A stretch of DNA of 64,000 bases from Streptomyces sp. MUM 2J (GCF_022414535.1 NZ_JADWYM010000029.1:1-64000); one strand, 5' to 3'; shown: positions 31,984 through 42,106, counted from the first letter of the stretch. The notes: a model not told the origin generated them from the letters alone. Made by a program: numbers and translations.

Positions 31984-32115
31984 TCAGTGGCCGGTCACGC
32001 CACCGTTGTCGCGGCGGTCGAGGGCTCGCTGGAGCGCGGCGGCGGCGTTCTTGCGGTCGCTCTCGCTCGTGCGGGAGCTGTGGCGGACACGGCGACGGAC
32101 GGTCGTCTCGGCCAT
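31984..32115 (-). CDS. Small conserved basic protein (43 aa)
   Basis: ATG 32115 with an AAGGAG RBS opens a 44-codon frame: MAETTVRRRVRHSSRTSESD, then RKNAAAALQRALDRRD and a short Gly-rich end. The protein is strongly basic and probably forms one long helix (residues 16-36). Codon bias is typical of Streptomyces. It is below usual ORF-length cut-offs. It lies in the same direction as leuB, 90 nt upstream of it, and may be co-transcribed. Function unknown. Confidence 0.7.
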   Translation of the reverse strand: MAETTVRRRVRHSSRTSESDRKNAAAALQRALDRRDNGGVTGH

Positions 32116-32677
32116 GGGGATCGACTCCTTAGGGCAGACCCGTAGCTCGGGCAGGGGGGTGACGAGACACCGGAAGGGGCGGGGAGCAGCGATGCCGCAG
32201 GGGTTGCCTGCTGGGGGCCCGGCTCACAGCCGCCGTTCGCTTGGTCGAGCGAGGCGTTCGGCTCCTACAAAGCTAAGGGAGCGGGACGCACCTGTCTCCA
32301 CAATTACTCGGACTTCCTACTATCTGAGACGGCGGAGTGGGCCACACCGCGCCGGCCTGCGGTTCCACCGCCCACGGTGACCGGGCGCACACCCCGCGAT
32401 CCGGCACCGCCTCCCCCTCGGGACGACGGGATCGTCCGGGCCCGCCGGACCTCGGGAGCCGGCGGGAGCGACCCCGCCCCGCAGACCCCGCGGGGAGCCG
32501 GCGGGCGGGGCGGCGGATCCGGCCGCGCCCGCGAGGTCCGGGGACCCTGCGGGCGGGCCCTGGCACGGGTCCGCGGCGCCCGCACACCGACCCCACCCGC
32601 CCGCGCGGCCCTTCTGGCCGGCGTGCCGCCGCGGGCGCACGATGGGAGGGACGGGACCACGCGGGGAGGGAGACCCC
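32116..32677. other. 560-bp region without a supported gene
   Basis: The left part (32260-32330), relatively A/T-rich (CTACAAAGCTAAGG, ACAATTACTCGG, CCTACTATCTGAG), probably holds the promoter of the small minus-strand gene and of the plus-strand oxidoreductase. The right part (32340-32640) is very G/C-rich with open frames on both strands but no convincing RBS or conserved domain. I see no RNA gene here. Confidence 0.4.
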
Positions 32678-33643
32678 ATGGGCACGGCACCCGCACTCAC
32701 CCAGGTCATCACCCAGCGCCGGTTCGGCGGACCGGAGGTGCTGCAGATCGAGGACCGCCCGCGTCCCGGACCCGCCCCCGGGGAGGTGCTGCTGCGGGTG
32801 CGGGCAGTCGGGGTGAACCCGGTCGACTGGCTGGCCCGTTCGGGGACCGCCCCGCGCTACGGGGAGCCACCGTTCACCCTCGGCCGCGACGTGTCCGGCG
32901 TCGTCGAGGAGACCGGCGCGGGTGTCACCGTGTTCCGGCCCGGCGACGAGGTGTTCGGCACCGTGGACGGCGGCGCCTACGCCGCGTACACGGCCGCACC
33001 GGCCGCCCGGCTGGCCGTGAAACCGCCCGCACTGGACCATGTGCACGCCGCCGCGGCACCCACGGCGATGCTCACCGCCTGGCAGGCTCTGGTCGAGATC
33101 GCCCGGATCGGCCCGGGGACGCGGGTACTGGTGCACGCCGCGGCGGGCGGCGTCGGGCACGCGGCGGTGCAGCTCGCCAAGGCGGAGGGGGCCCATGTCA
33201 CCGGAACGGCGCGCGCGGACCGGCACGGTTTCCTGCGGGACCTGGGCGCCGACGAGGTGATCGACTACACCGTGGGCGACTTCGCCTCCGCCGTCCACGC
33301 CATCGACGTCGCCCTCGACCTCGTCGGCGGCGCCTACGGCCCGCGCACGCTGAACACCCTCAAGCCGAACGGACTGCTGATCTGCGCACTCCCCGGTGAT
33401 CCGGGACTGGCACCGGAGGACGTGGAGGCGCGCGGGATGCGTTTCGCGGTCGTCGAGGCGGAGCCGTCGGCCGAGCGCCTCGCCAAGATCGCCGCCCTGC
33501 TGGCGGCAGGCCGTGTCCGCATCCATGTGGAGGCGGTGCTCCCGTTCGCCGAGGCGGCGAAGGCACACGCCCTGGGAGAGGCGGGCCACCTGCGGGGCAG
33601 GCTCGTCCTCACCCTCCCGGACCAGCCCCCCGAAGACACGTGA
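32678..33643 (+). CDS. NADP-dependent oxidoreductase, quinone reductase type
   Basis: A 321-residue zinc-independent medium-chain dehydrogenase/reductase (quinone oxidoreductase-like). The N-terminal GroES-like domain begins VITQRRFGGPEVLQIEDRPRPGPAPGEVLLRVRAVGVNPVDW. The Rossmann domain carries AAGGVGHAAVQLAK and the later GADEVIDY. There are no zinc-binding Cys residues. The C-terminal end (AEAAKAHALGEAGHLRGRLVL) is typical of the group. The start at ATG 32678 has GGGAGG upstream. It is a single gene; the substrate is unknown. Confidence 0.92.
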   Translation: MGTAPALTQVITQRRFGGPEVLQIEDRPRPGPAPGEVLLRVRAVGVNPVDWLARSGTAPRYGEPPFTLGRDVSGVVEETGAGVTVFRPGDEVFGTVDGGAYAAYTAAPAARLAVKPPALDHVHAAAAPTAMLTAWQALVEIARIGPGTRVLVHAAAGGVGHAAVQLAKAEGAHVTGTARADRHGFLRDLGADEVIDYTVGDFASAVHAIDVALDLVGGAYGPRTLNTLKPNGLLICALPGDPGLAPEDVEARGMRFAVVEAEPSAERLAKIAALLAAGRVRIHVEAVLPFAEAAKAHALGEAGHLRGRLVLTLPDQPPEDT

Positions 33644-33963
33644 CCGGTGGACGGCGGCCGAGGCCGGCCGGACAGAACCGCCACGCCCACCGGCAGGGGC
33701 CCGGCGCGGAGGCCCGGGCACCGGTCGCGCCGCCCGTCGGGCGGCGCACGCCGCGAACGGGGGCGGCGGGCAGCAGCGGCGGTGCGGGCGTTCCCCGCCC
33801 CGCAGGAACCACGCGACCGTCCCCGCACGGCGGTCCCCGGGAGACGAAGGGGCCGGCCGGCACCTGTCGGCCCCGAGCGGCCCGGTTGCGCGCCTCGCTC
33901 CCACGGCTGATCCTGCTGAACGGCGGGGGACGTCACGGCACGGCAGCAGGAACGGGTGAGGTC
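33644..33963. other. 320-bp intergenic region, no gene seen
   Basis: A very G/C-rich stretch with open frames in several phases but no RBS-supported start or domain. It should contain the end of the oxidoreductase transcript and the promoter of the DUF5988 gene. No clear hairpin or operator stands out. Confidence 0.35.
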
Positions 33964-34170
33964 ATGACCAACGCGGCGAAGGCACTGCTGGAGGGCGGAC
34001 CCGAGGACCTGTCCGAGCGGGTCGTCCCGATCACCCCTCCGGGAACGGAACTGAAGATCCCCTTCAGGGGCGGCTACGAGCACTTCCGGGCGACGTCCCG
34101 GCACCAGGACACGGCCGAGGGCCGCCTCGCGGTGTACGAGTGGTGGGAGCGGACCGAGGTGGCCGAGTAG
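33964..34170 (+). CDS. DUF5988-like small protein
   Basis: A 68-residue protein: MTNAAKALLEGGPEDLSERV, PGTELKIPFRGGYEHFRATS and a C-terminal YEWWERTEVAE. The pattern LEGGP ... KIPFRGGYEHF ... W.RT.VAE matches the short actinobacterial DUF5988 family, often found near natural-product genes; none is seen here. The ATG at 33964 has a GGTGAGG RBS. Function unknown. A large bidirectional hairpin follows. Confidence 0.8.
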   Translation: MTNAAKALLEGGPEDLSERVVPITPPGTELKIPFRGGYEHFRATSRHQDTAEGRLAVYEWWERTEVAE

Positions 34171-34271
34171 CCCGCCCGGTCCGGCCCCCCTCGGACACGG
34201 GTCGCGGCCCGGGGTCCCGCCCGCCGACGGGGTGCGCATGCACCGCGCCGCCGGGCACGGACAGGCCGGGC

Positions 34272-34343
34272 AACGGCCGGGGGCCGGGCCACCGCGGGGC
34301 GCGCTCGTTCCCGAGTGCCCCGCGGGCCCGGCCCCCGGCCGTT
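34272..34343. terminator. Large bidirectional stem-loop between DUF5988 gene and pruA
   Basis: Outer arms 34272-34290 and 34325-34343 form a perfect 19-bp stem, and an inner 7-bp stem (GCGGGGC/GCCCCGC, 34294-34300 with 34317-34323) continues it, with a 16-nt loop. It lies between convergent genes and probably terminates both. Confidence 0.8.
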
Positions 34344-34366
34344 CACCGCGGCATGCCGCGCGGGCG

Positions 34367-35998
34367 TCAGCCCATGTGCGGGTAGGTGTAGTCGGTCGGC
34401 GCGACCAGCGTCTCCTTGATGGCGCGGGTCAGCGTCCAGCGCATCAGGTTCTGCGGGGCACCGGCCTTGTCGTTGGTGCCGGAGGCCCGGCCGCCGCCGA
34501 AGGGCTGCTGGCCGACGACGGCGCCGGTCGACTTGTCGTTGATGTAGAAGTTGCCCGCGGCGTAGCGCAGCTTCTCCATCGTGTACGCGGCGGCCGCGCG
34601 GTCGCCCGAGACGACCGAACCGGTCAGGGCGTAGTCGGAGACGGACTCCATCTGGGTCAGCATCTCGTCGTACTTCTCGTCGTCGTACACGTGCACGGCG
34701 AGGATCGGGCCGAAGTACTCGGTCGTGAACACCTCGTTCTCCGGGTCGGTGCACTCGATGACGGTCGGGCGGACGAAGTAGCCGACCGAGTCGTCGTAGG
34801 AGCCGCCCGCTACGACCGTGCAGGCCGGGTCCTCGTGGGCACGGTCGATGGCGGCCTTGTTCTTGGCGAAGGCACGCTCGTCGATGACGGCACCGACGAA
34901 GTTCGACAGGTCCGTCACGTTACCCATGGTGATGCGGTCGACCTCGGCCGCGAACTCCTCCTTGAAGCCGTCGTTCCAGATCGACGCCGGGACGTACGCC
35001 CGGGAGGTCGCCGAGCACTTCTGGCCCTGGTACTCGAAGGCGCCGCGGGTCAGGGCGGTCTTCAGCACGGCGCGGTCCGCGCTCGGGTGGGCGACGACGA
35101 AGTCCTTGCCGCCGGTCTCGCCGACCAGGCGCGGGTAGGAGCGGTACTTCTCGATGTTGGCGCCGACCGTCTTCCACAGGTACTGGAAGGTCCTGGTCGA
35201 GCCGGTGAAGTGGATGCCGGCCAGGTCGCGGTGGTTCAGGGCGACCTCGGAGACGGCGATGCCGTCACCGGTGACCAGGTTGATGACGCCCTTGGGCAGA
35301 CCGGCCTCCTCCAGCAGCCGCATCAGCAGCACGGCGGCATGGGTCTGCGTCGGGGACGGCTTCCACACCACGACGTTGCCCATGAGCGCCGGGGCCGTGG
35401 GCAGGTTGCCCGCGATGGCCGTGAAGTTGAACGGCGTGATCGCGTAGACGAAGCCCTCCAGCGGGCGGTGGTCGAGGCGGTTCCACACGCCCGGGGAGTT
35501 GGCCGGCGGCTGCTCGGCCAGGATCTGGCGGGCGTAGGCGACGTTGAAGCGCCAGAAGTCCACCAGCTCGCAGGGGGTGTCGATCTCGGCCTGCTGGGCC
35601 GTCTTGGACTGGCCGAGCATGGTGGAGGCGGCCAGGGTCTCGCGCCACGGACCGGCCAGCAGCTCGGCGGCGCGCAGGATGATCGCCGCGCGGTCGTCGA
35701 AGGACATCGCGCGCCAGGCCGGCGCGGCGGCCAGGGCCGCGTCGATGGCGTCCCGGGCGTCCGACTGCGTGGCGTTGCGGTAGGTGCCGAGGACCGACTT
35801 GTGGTCGTGCGGTTGCACGACCTGGAAGGCCTCGCCGCCGCCCATCCGCTTCTCACCGCCGATGGTGCACGGCAGATCGATGGGGTTCTCGGCCAGCTCC
35901 TTCAGCCTGGCCTCCAGACGGGCCCGCTCGGGCGAGCCGGGGGCGTAGCCGTGCACCGGCTCGTTGACGGGGGTGGGGACCTGGGTCACAGCGTCCAT
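34367..35998 (-). CDS. pruA: 1-Pyrroline-5-carboxylate dehydrogenase
   Basis: A 543-residue aldehyde dehydrogenase-family enzyme of proline catabolism, oxidising glutamate semialdehyde (P5C) to glutamate with NAD. Motifs: ITPFNFTAIAGNLPTAPALMGNVVVWKPS, HFTGSTRTFQYLW, the active-site Cys in EYQGQKCSATSRAYVP, the ALDH region LVGETGGKDF, and C-terminal YAAGNFYINDKSTGAVVGQQPFGG. It starts at ATG 35998; the longer upstream frame runs into the PRODH gene. It follows the PRODH gene by 49 nt in the same operon. Confidence 0.95.
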   Translation of the reverse strand: MDAVTQVPTPVNEPVHGYAPGSPERARLEARLKELAENPIDLPCTIGGEKRMGGGEAFQVVQPHDHKSVLGTYRNATQSDARDAIDAALAAAPAWRAMSFDDRAAIILRAAELLAGPWRETLAASTMLGQSKTAQQAEIDTPCELVDFWRFNVAYARQILAEQPPANSPGVWNRLDHRPLEGFVYAITPFNFTAIAGNLPTAPALMGNVVVWKPSPTQTHAAVLLMRLLEEAGLPKGVINLVTGDGIAVSEVALNHRDLAGIHFTGSTRTFQYLWKTVGANIEKYRSYPRLVGETGGKDFVVAHPSADRAVLKTALTRGAFEYQGQKCSATSRAYVPASIWNDGFKEEFAAEVDRITMGNVTDLSNFVGAVIDERAFAKNKAAIDRAHEDPACTVVAGGSYDDSVGYFVRPTVIECTDPENEVFTTEYFGPILAVHVYDDEKYDEMLTQMESVSDYALTGSVVSGDRAAAAYTMEKLRYAAGNFYINDKSTGAVVGQQPFGGGRASGTNDKAGAPQNLMRWTLTRAIKETLVAPTDYTYPHMG

Positions 35999-36047
35999 GG
36001 GTTCCGTAACTCCTTGACTTGAGCGGTGTTGCGAGCGTGTGCGGGGC

Positions 36048-36974
36048 TCAGCCCTTGCTGACCATCGAGCGCAGGAAGAAGCGCAGGTTGGCCGGCTTCT
36101 CCGCGAGGCGGCGCATGAAGTAGCCGTACCAGTCGGTGCCGTAGGCGGTGTAGACACGCATGCGGTGGCCTTCGGCGGCCAGCCGCAGGTGCTCGCCGCT
36201 GCGGATGCCGTACAGCATCTGGAACTCGTACTCGTCCAGCTTGCGCCCGGCCGCGCGGGCCAGTTCCTGGGCGATGGAGATCAGGCGCGGGTCGTGCGAG
36301 CCGATCATCGGGTACCCGCTGCCCTCCATCAGGATCCGCAGGATACGGACGTACGCCTTGTCGATCTCGTGCTTCTGCTGGTAGGCGACCTCCGCGGGCT
36401 CCTTGTAGGCGCCCTTCACCAGCCGCACACGGCTTCCTTCCGCGGCGAGGCGGCGGGCGTCGGCCTCGGTGCGGAAGAGGTAGGCCTGGATCACGCAGCC
36501 GGTCTGCGGGTAGTCCTTCCGCAGCTCCTCGTGGATGGCGAACATCGAGTCGAGGGTGGTGTGGTCCTCCGCGTCGAGCGTGACCGTCGTCCCGATGGCG
36601 GCGGCGGCCTCGACGACCGGACGGACGTTGCCGAGGGCCAGCTCGTGGCCGCCCTCCAGCGCCTGACCGAACATCGACAGCTTCACCGACATCTCGACCC
36701 GCTCGCCGAGCTCCAGCTCCTTCAGACGCCCGATGAGCTGCAGGTAGGAGTCCCGTGCGGCAGCGGCCTGCTCGGGGGTGGTGATGTCCTCGCCGACGAC
36801 GTCCATCGTCAGCTCCAGCCCCTTGGCCGTCAGCTCCTTGATGATCGGCACGATGTCGCCGACGGTCTCACCGGGGATGAAGCGGTCGACGACCTGCTTG
36901 GTCACCGGGGCCGCCGAGATCAGGCGTCGCATCCGGTCGCTGCGCGACGCGGCGAGAATCACGGGACCCAGCAC
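36048..36974 (-). CDS. Proline dehydrogenase (monofunctional PRODH)
   Basis: A 308-residue FAD-dependent enzyme that oxidises proline to P5C. Core motifs: VGEDITTPEQAAAARDSYL, MSVKLSMFGQ, TLDAEDHTTLDSMF, QAYLFRTEADA, RLVKGAYKEP and, near the C terminus, EFQMLYGIRSGEHLRLA with YTAYGTDWYGYFMRRLAEKPAN. The GTG start at 36972-36974 follows GGAGG at good spacing. It is the first gene of the put operon; pruA follows. A PucR-type regulator is divergent. Confidence 0.95.
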   Translation of the reverse strand: MLGPVILAASRSDRMRRLISAAPVTKQVVDRFIPGETVGDIVPIIKELTAKGLELTMDVVGEDITTPEQAAAARDSYLQLIGRLKELELGERVEMSVKLSMFGQALEGGHELALGNVRPVVEAAAAIGTTVTLDAEDHTTLDSMFAIHEELRKDYPQTGCVIQAYLFRTEADARRLAAEGSRVRLVKGAYKEPAEVAYQQKHEIDKAYVRILRILMEGSGYPMIGSHDPRLISIAQELARAAGRKLDEYEFQMLYGIRSGEHLRLAAEGHRMRVYTAYGTDWYGYFMRRLAEKPANLRFFLRSMVSKG

Positions 36975-37137
36975 GGGGCACCTCCACAAACTGCCAGAAG
37001 ACGGCCGCTACCCCACGACCGGGGGACGGCACGGAGAACCACCGTGAAACCTAAGGATCCCTCCGATCGTCGGCCATCGACAGCTGTCACGCATCCGTGC
37101 CCGAGATCTCAGACAGGTGTATGAAGGCGGCGGGGTC
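36975..37137. promoter_or_regulatory. Divergent promoter region of the proline catabolic operon
   Basis: A 163-bp region between the divergent PRODH and PucR-type genes. It contains an inverted repeat CACGG-N7-CCGTG at 37030-37046 and a near-perfect palindrome CCGATCGTCGG at 37063-37073. Either could be the binding site of the divergent regulator. Confidence 0.4.
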
Positions 37138-38319
37138 GTGCGGGACAATACCCGGATGACCGCGGAGCACAGGAGTGACTACCAGGAACTGGTCGACGAG
37201 ATCTCGGAGCTGCTGGGCGCGCCCGCGACGCTGGAGAACCGCGACTTCGAGCTGATCGCCTTCGGGGTGTACGACAGTGAGGGCGACCTCGATCCGTCGG
37301 CCCTGGACCCCGTCCGCACCCGCTCGATCCTGACCCGGCGGTCCACCACCGCGGTCCGCACCTGGTTCGAGGGCTTCGGCATCGCCCGCGCCTCCGGTCC
37401 CGTCCGCATCCCGCCGACGCCGGAGGCCGGGGTGTACCGGGGGCGGATCTGCCTGCCCGTACGCCACCGCGGTGTCGTCCTCGGCTACGTCTGGCTGCTG
37501 GACGACGACCCCGGCCCCACCGACGCCCGGTTGGCCGCGGCCATGGAGGTGACGGCCCGGATCGGCGCGCTGCTCGCCGACGAGGTCCAGCACGGCGCCG
37601 ACCTCACCCGGGAGTTCCGGGCGGTTCTGACCGCCGAACGGGGCTGGCAGCAGGACATGGCGGTGGCCGCACTGCGCACCGCGCTGGGCCCGCGTGCGGA
37701 GGGCCCGCACACCGTGGTCTGCGTCGCGCCCTGGCCGTCGGCCGACCCCGACGACGCCCCGTCGGCCCGGACGGTGCCGCACGCGACCGCGCTGTGCACA
37801 GTGCCGTGGGGCACTGCGGGACAGTGCCTGGCGGTCCTGGTGCGACTGCGCTCGACGGACGTGCGCCTGCCGGCGCTGACCGCGGCCTCACGCCTGCTGA
37901 AGGAGGGCACCGGCGCGGCTGGCGTCGGCGAGGTACGCACCGGTCTCGCCGAGGTGGGCGACTCCTGGCAGGAGGCCTCCGCGGCAGCCCGCGCCGCACT
38001 CGCCGAACCCCGCCTCGGCCCGGTCGCCGAGTGGTCCCGCATCGGCCCCTACCGGCTGCTGGCCTCGCTGCCCGCGGCGACCGCCCGGGACCCCGCCGTG
38101 GCCCCGCTGCTGGCCCCCGCCCACCAGGAACTCGCCCGCACGGCGGAGACGTACCTCGACCACGCGGGCCAGGCCGGCCGCACCGCCGCCGCGCTCGGCA
38201 TCCACCGCCAGACCCTGTACTACCGCCTCTCCCGGGTGGAGCAGCTGACGGGCCTGGACCTCGACGACGGCGAGGACCGCCTGCTGCTGCACATGGCCCT
38301 GAAGGGGGCGCGACTGTGA
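37138..38319 (+). CDS. PucR-family transcriptional regulator, probable proline-utilisation activator
   Basis: About 393 residues. The N-terminal part (ELVDEISELLGAPATLENRDFELIAFG) is a sensory GAF-like domain, and the C-terminal HTH reads TAAALGIHRQTLYYRLSRVEQLTGLDLDDGEDRLLLHMALK, the PucR/CdaR signature. Divergent placement from the PRODH-pruA operon suggests it controls proline catabolism, as the unrelated-in-detail but same-family PutR does in Bacillus. The start is uncertain: GTG 37138 has GAAGG upstream, ATG 37156 lacks an RBS and GTG 37117 is further upstream. Confidence 0.85.
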   Translation: MRDNTRMTAEHRSDYQELVDEISELLGAPATLENRDFELIAFGVYDSEGDLDPSALDPVRTRSILTRRSTTAVRTWFEGFGIARASGPVRIPPTPEAGVYRGRICLPVRHRGVVLGYVWLLDDDPGPTDARLAAAMEVTARIGALLADEVQHGADLTREFRAVLTAERGWQQDMAVAALRTALGPRAEGPHTVVCVAPWPSADPDDAPSARTVPHATALCTVPWGTAGQCLAVLVRLRSTDVRLPALTAASRLLKEGTGAAGVGEVRTGLAEVGDSWQEASAAARAALAEPRLGPVAEWSRIGPYRLLASLPAATARDPAVAPLLAPAHQELARTAETYLDHAGQAGRTAAALGIHRQTLYYRLSRVEQLTGLDLDDGEDRLLLHMALKGARL

Positions 38320-38503
38320 CCACCAGCCCGTTGAGAACGGTCTGGCGGCAGCGGCCCTCGGCGCCGACGGTTTCCCGGGCCGGTCCTCCGGGATGCGGCG
38401 AGGCCGCCCTGGCGGCCCGGGCACTGCGCGGGGTGCGGGTGGCGGGACGGGCAGGCGGCACAGGGAGGATCGTCGCCCGAGGGCGCGCGGCACGACGCGG
38501 AAA

Positions 38504-38531
38504 GCCGGACGGGCCGGGCGGCCCGTCCGGC
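38504..38531. terminator. Bidirectional stem-loop between PucR gene and serA
   Basis: A perfect 12-bp stem, GCCGGACGGGCC (38504-38515) with GGCCCGTCCGGC (38520-38531), and a GGGC loop. It lies between convergent genes in the 311-bp gap 38320-38630, which has no other supported gene. Confidence 0.65.
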
Positions 38532-38590
38532 GTGTGCGCAGGACGAACCCGTTCGCGACGAACGGGAGGCGGGGGCGGGAACCCCCGGCG

Positions 38591-38610
38591 CCGGCGGCCT
38601 CGGCCGCCGG
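38591..38610 (-). terminator. serA terminator
   Basis: A 9-bp stem, CCGGCGGCC (38591-38599) with GGCCGCCGG (38602-38610), and a 2-nt loop, 20 nt past the serA stop codon. Confidence 0.6.
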
Positions 38611-38630
38611 TCACCGAACGGTGCGGGACC

Positions 38631-40220
38631 TCAGACGAGGTTCACCGAGCGGGAGGACGTGGCACCGATCTCGCTCGCGAGCTCGGCCAGCACAGCGGCG
38701 CCCACCGTGTCGTCGACCGTGAGCACCGCGAGCGCCTCGCCGCCGGCCGCCGCACGGGCGACCTGCATCCCGGCGATGTTGATGCCGGCCTCGCCGAGGA
38801 TGCGGCCGACGGTGCCCACGACACCCGGACGGTCCTCGTACTTGAGCACCACCATGTGGTCGGCGAGCGCCAGGTCGACGTCGTAGTCGCCGACGGCGAC
38901 GATCTTCTGGACGTGCTTGGGGCCGGCCAGCGTGCCGGAGACCGAGACCTCCTCGCCACCGGAGAGCGTGCCGCGCACGGTGACCACGTTGCGGTGGTCC
39001 GCCGACTCGGAGCTGGTGGTGAGGCGGACCTCGACACCGCGCTCCTGCGCGAACAGCGGGGCGTTGACGTAGGAGACCGTCTCGTCGACGACGTCCTCGA
39101 AGACGCCCTTGAGGGCGGAGAGCTCCAGCACCTTCACGTCGTGCTGGGTGATCTCGCCGTAGACCTCGACATCGAGGCGGACCGCGACCTCCCCGGCGAG
39201 CGCGGTGAAGATACGGCCGAGGCGCTCCGCGAGCGGCAGGCCCGGCTTGACGTCCTCGGCGATGACACCGCCCTGGACGTTCACGGCGTCGGGGACCAGT
39301 TCGCCGGCGAGCGCCAGGCGCACCGAGCGGGCCACGGCGATGCCGGCCTTCTCCTGGGCCTCGTCGGTGGAGGCGCCCAGGTGCGGGGTGGCCACGACCT
39401 GGTCGAACTCGAACAGCGGGGAGTCCGTGCAGGGCTCCTTCGCGTACACGTCGAGGCCGGCGCCGGCCACCCGGCCCTCCTTCAGCGCCGCGTACAGCGC
39501 CTCCTCGTCGACGATGCCGCCGCGCGCGGCGTTGACGACGCGGACGCCCGGCTTGACCTTGCGCAGCGCCTCGTCGCCGATCAGGCCGATCGTCTCGGGG
39601 GTCTTGGGCAGGTGGACGGTGATGAAGTCGGAGACCTCCAGCAGCTCGTCCAGCGACAGCACCTTCACACCCATCTGGGCGGCACGCGCGGGCTGCACGT
39701 AGGGGTCGTAGGCGACGACCTTCATGCCGAAGGCGGACATGCGCTGGGCGACGAGAGCACCGATGCGGCCCAGGCCGACGACACCGAGGGTCTTCTCGGC
39801 GAGTTCCACACCGGTGTACTTGCTGCGCTTCCACTCGCCGTTCTTCAGCGCGGCGTTGGCCTGCGGGATGTTGCGGGCGGTGGCGAGGATCAGACCGCAG
39901 GCCAGCTCGGCGGCGGTCACGATGTTGGAGGTGGGGGCGTTGACGACCATCACGCCGGCCTTGGTGGCGGCGGAGACGTCGACGTTGTCCAGGCCGACGC
40001 CGGCTCGCGCGACGACCTTGAGACGCTTCGCGGCGGCGACGGCCTCCGCGTCGACCTTGGTGGCCGAGCGGATCAGGACCGCGTCCACGTCGGCGATGGC
40101 CGGCAGCAGCTCGGAGCGGTCCGCCCCGTTGCAGCGCCGGATCTCGAAGTCCGGGCCGAGCGCGTCGACGGTGGCGGGCGACAGCTCTTCAGCGATGAGT
40201 ACGACAGGTTTCGAGCTCAC
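38631..40220 (-). CDS. serA: D-3-phosphoglycerate dehydrogenase
   Basis: A 529-residue enzyme, the first step of serine synthesis. The D-isomer 2-hydroxyacid dehydrogenase core includes VARAGVGLDNVDV, the NAD motif VVGLGRIGALVA, catalytic Arg in NAARGGIVDE, Glu in VYAKEPCTDSPLF and His in TPHLGASTDEA. An intervening allosteric substrate-binding domain follows, and a C-terminal ACT domain (YEDRPGVVGTVGRILGEAGINIAGMQV), giving the long type I form open to serine feedback inhibition. The GTG at 40218-40220 (VSSKPVVLIAEELSP) is chosen on conservation and a GAGG RBS. Confidence 0.96.
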   Translation of the reverse strand: MSSKPVVLIAEELSPATVDALGPDFEIRRCNGADRSELLPAIADVDAVLIRSATKVDAEAVAAAKRLKVVARAGVGLDNVDVSAATKAGVMVVNAPTSNIVTAAELACGLILATARNIPQANAALKNGEWKRSKYTGVELAEKTLGVVGLGRIGALVAQRMSAFGMKVVAYDPYVQPARAAQMGVKVLSLDELLEVSDFITVHLPKTPETIGLIGDEALRKVKPGVRVVNAARGGIVDEEALYAALKEGRVAGAGLDVYAKEPCTDSPLFEFDQVVATPHLGASTDEAQEKAGIAVARSVRLALAGELVPDAVNVQGGVIAEDVKPGLPLAERLGRIFTALAGEVAVRLDVEVYGEITQHDVKVLELSALKGVFEDVVDETVSYVNAPLFAQERGVEVRLTTSSESADHRNVVTVRGTLSGGEEVSVSGTLAGPKHVQKIVAVGDYDVDLALADHMVVLKYEDRPGVVGTVGRILGEAGINIAGMQVARAAAGGEALAVLTVDDTVGAAVLAELASEIGATSSRSVNLV

Positions 40221-40408
40221 GTGAGTCCTCACATGTGCGATGCGGACGGCCGTCCCGACGGCCGCAGGCGGTGGAGGGGGGCTTGCCGCGTGGAAGACGC
40301 ACGACGCTGTGGGCCTGACGCGTGTTGTGGAGAAGTGTAGTAGCGCGGCGACGGTCGTCCTGCGCCTCGGCGGAAGGATCACCCGTCCGTGGCTGGACAG
40401 GGTGGACA

Positions 40409-40441
40409 ACGGGGGGCCGGAGCAACCGCCCCGGCCCCCGT
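40409..40441 (-). terminator. ilvC terminator
   Basis: A G/C stem-loop with arms ACGGGGGGCCGG (40409-40420) and CCGGCCCCCGT (40431-40441), one bulged base and a 10-nt loop, just past the ilvC stop codon. The rest of 40221-40408 should hold the serA promoter. Confidence 0.65.
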
Positions 40442-40449
40442 CGTGAGGC

Positions 40450-41448
<999 letters not shown>

Positions 41449-41581
41449 TTTGGGTTCTCTCCTCGGGGTGCTGGTGTTGCGTCCCACCGTATGACGGCGG
41501 GGGGAAGGGACGTCTCGGGGTCTCGGTATACGGGCGCCGTCCGGGGCGGCCCCGGTGACGGCGGGCCGCCCGTGCGCCGTG

Positions 41582-42106
41582 TCAGGCGCTGCGGTCGAGA
41601 GCGCGCAGCGAGCGGTCGGTGATGGAACGGGCACCGCGGCCGATCGCGATCGTCCCGGACTGGACGAGCTCCTTGATGCCGTACGGCTCCAGCATCTTGA
41701 GCATCGCCGACAGCTTGTCGTTGCTGCCCGTGGCCTCGATCGTGACGGCCTCCGGGGAGACGTCGACGGTCTTGGCTCGGAACAGCTGGACGATCTCGAC
41801 CACCTGGGAGCGCGTCTCGTTGTCGGCGCGCACCTTCACCAGAACGAGTTCGCGCTGAACGGCCTGCGACGGCTCCAGCTCGACGATCTTCAGCACGTTG
41901 ACGAGCTTGTTGAGCTGCTTGGTCACCTGCTCCAGTGGCAGGTCCTCGACGTTCACCACGATGGTGATGCGGGAGATGTCGGGGTGCTCGGTGACGCCCA
42001 CGGCGAGCGAGTCGATGTTGAACCCGCGGCGGGAGAACAGTGCTGCGATGCGGGCGAGGATGCCGGGCGTGTTCTCCACCAGGACGGAGAGCGTGTGCTT
42101 GGACAT
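41582..42106 (-). CDS. ilvN: Acetolactate synthase small (regulatory) subunit
   Basis: A 174-residue regulatory subunit. The N-terminal ACT domain (LSVLVENTPGILARIAALFSRRGFNIDSLAVG) binds valine for feedback inhibition. The C-terminal domain (QRELVLVKVRADNETRSQVVEIVQLFRAKTVDVS) completes the typical IlvN/IlvH plan. It starts at ATG 42106, 22 nt after ilvB. Confidence 0.96.
   Translation of the reverse strand: MSKHTLSVLVENTPGILARIAALFSRRGFNIDSLAVGVTEHPDISRITIVVNVEDLPLEQVTKQLNKLVNVLKIVELEPSQAVQRELVLVKVRADNETRSQVVEIVQLFRAKTVDVSPEAVTIEATGSNDKLSAMLKMLEPYGIKELVQSGTIAIGRGARSITDRSLRALDRSA

Noticed and set aside
32273..33904. 543-codon minus-strand frame
   Set aside because: Antisense to the quinone-oxidoreductase gene and its G/C-rich upstream region; Arg/Gly-rich with no domain.
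34272..34343. Terminal inverted repeats of a small mobile element
   Set aside because: The arms enclose only a short inner stem and loop, lie between convergent genes, and have no target-site duplication; a bidirectional terminator is simpler.
36975..37124. PRODH with a longer N terminus from 36989
   Set aside because: GTG at 36974 has the GGAGG ribosome site at correct spacing; the five extra codons would begin within that site.
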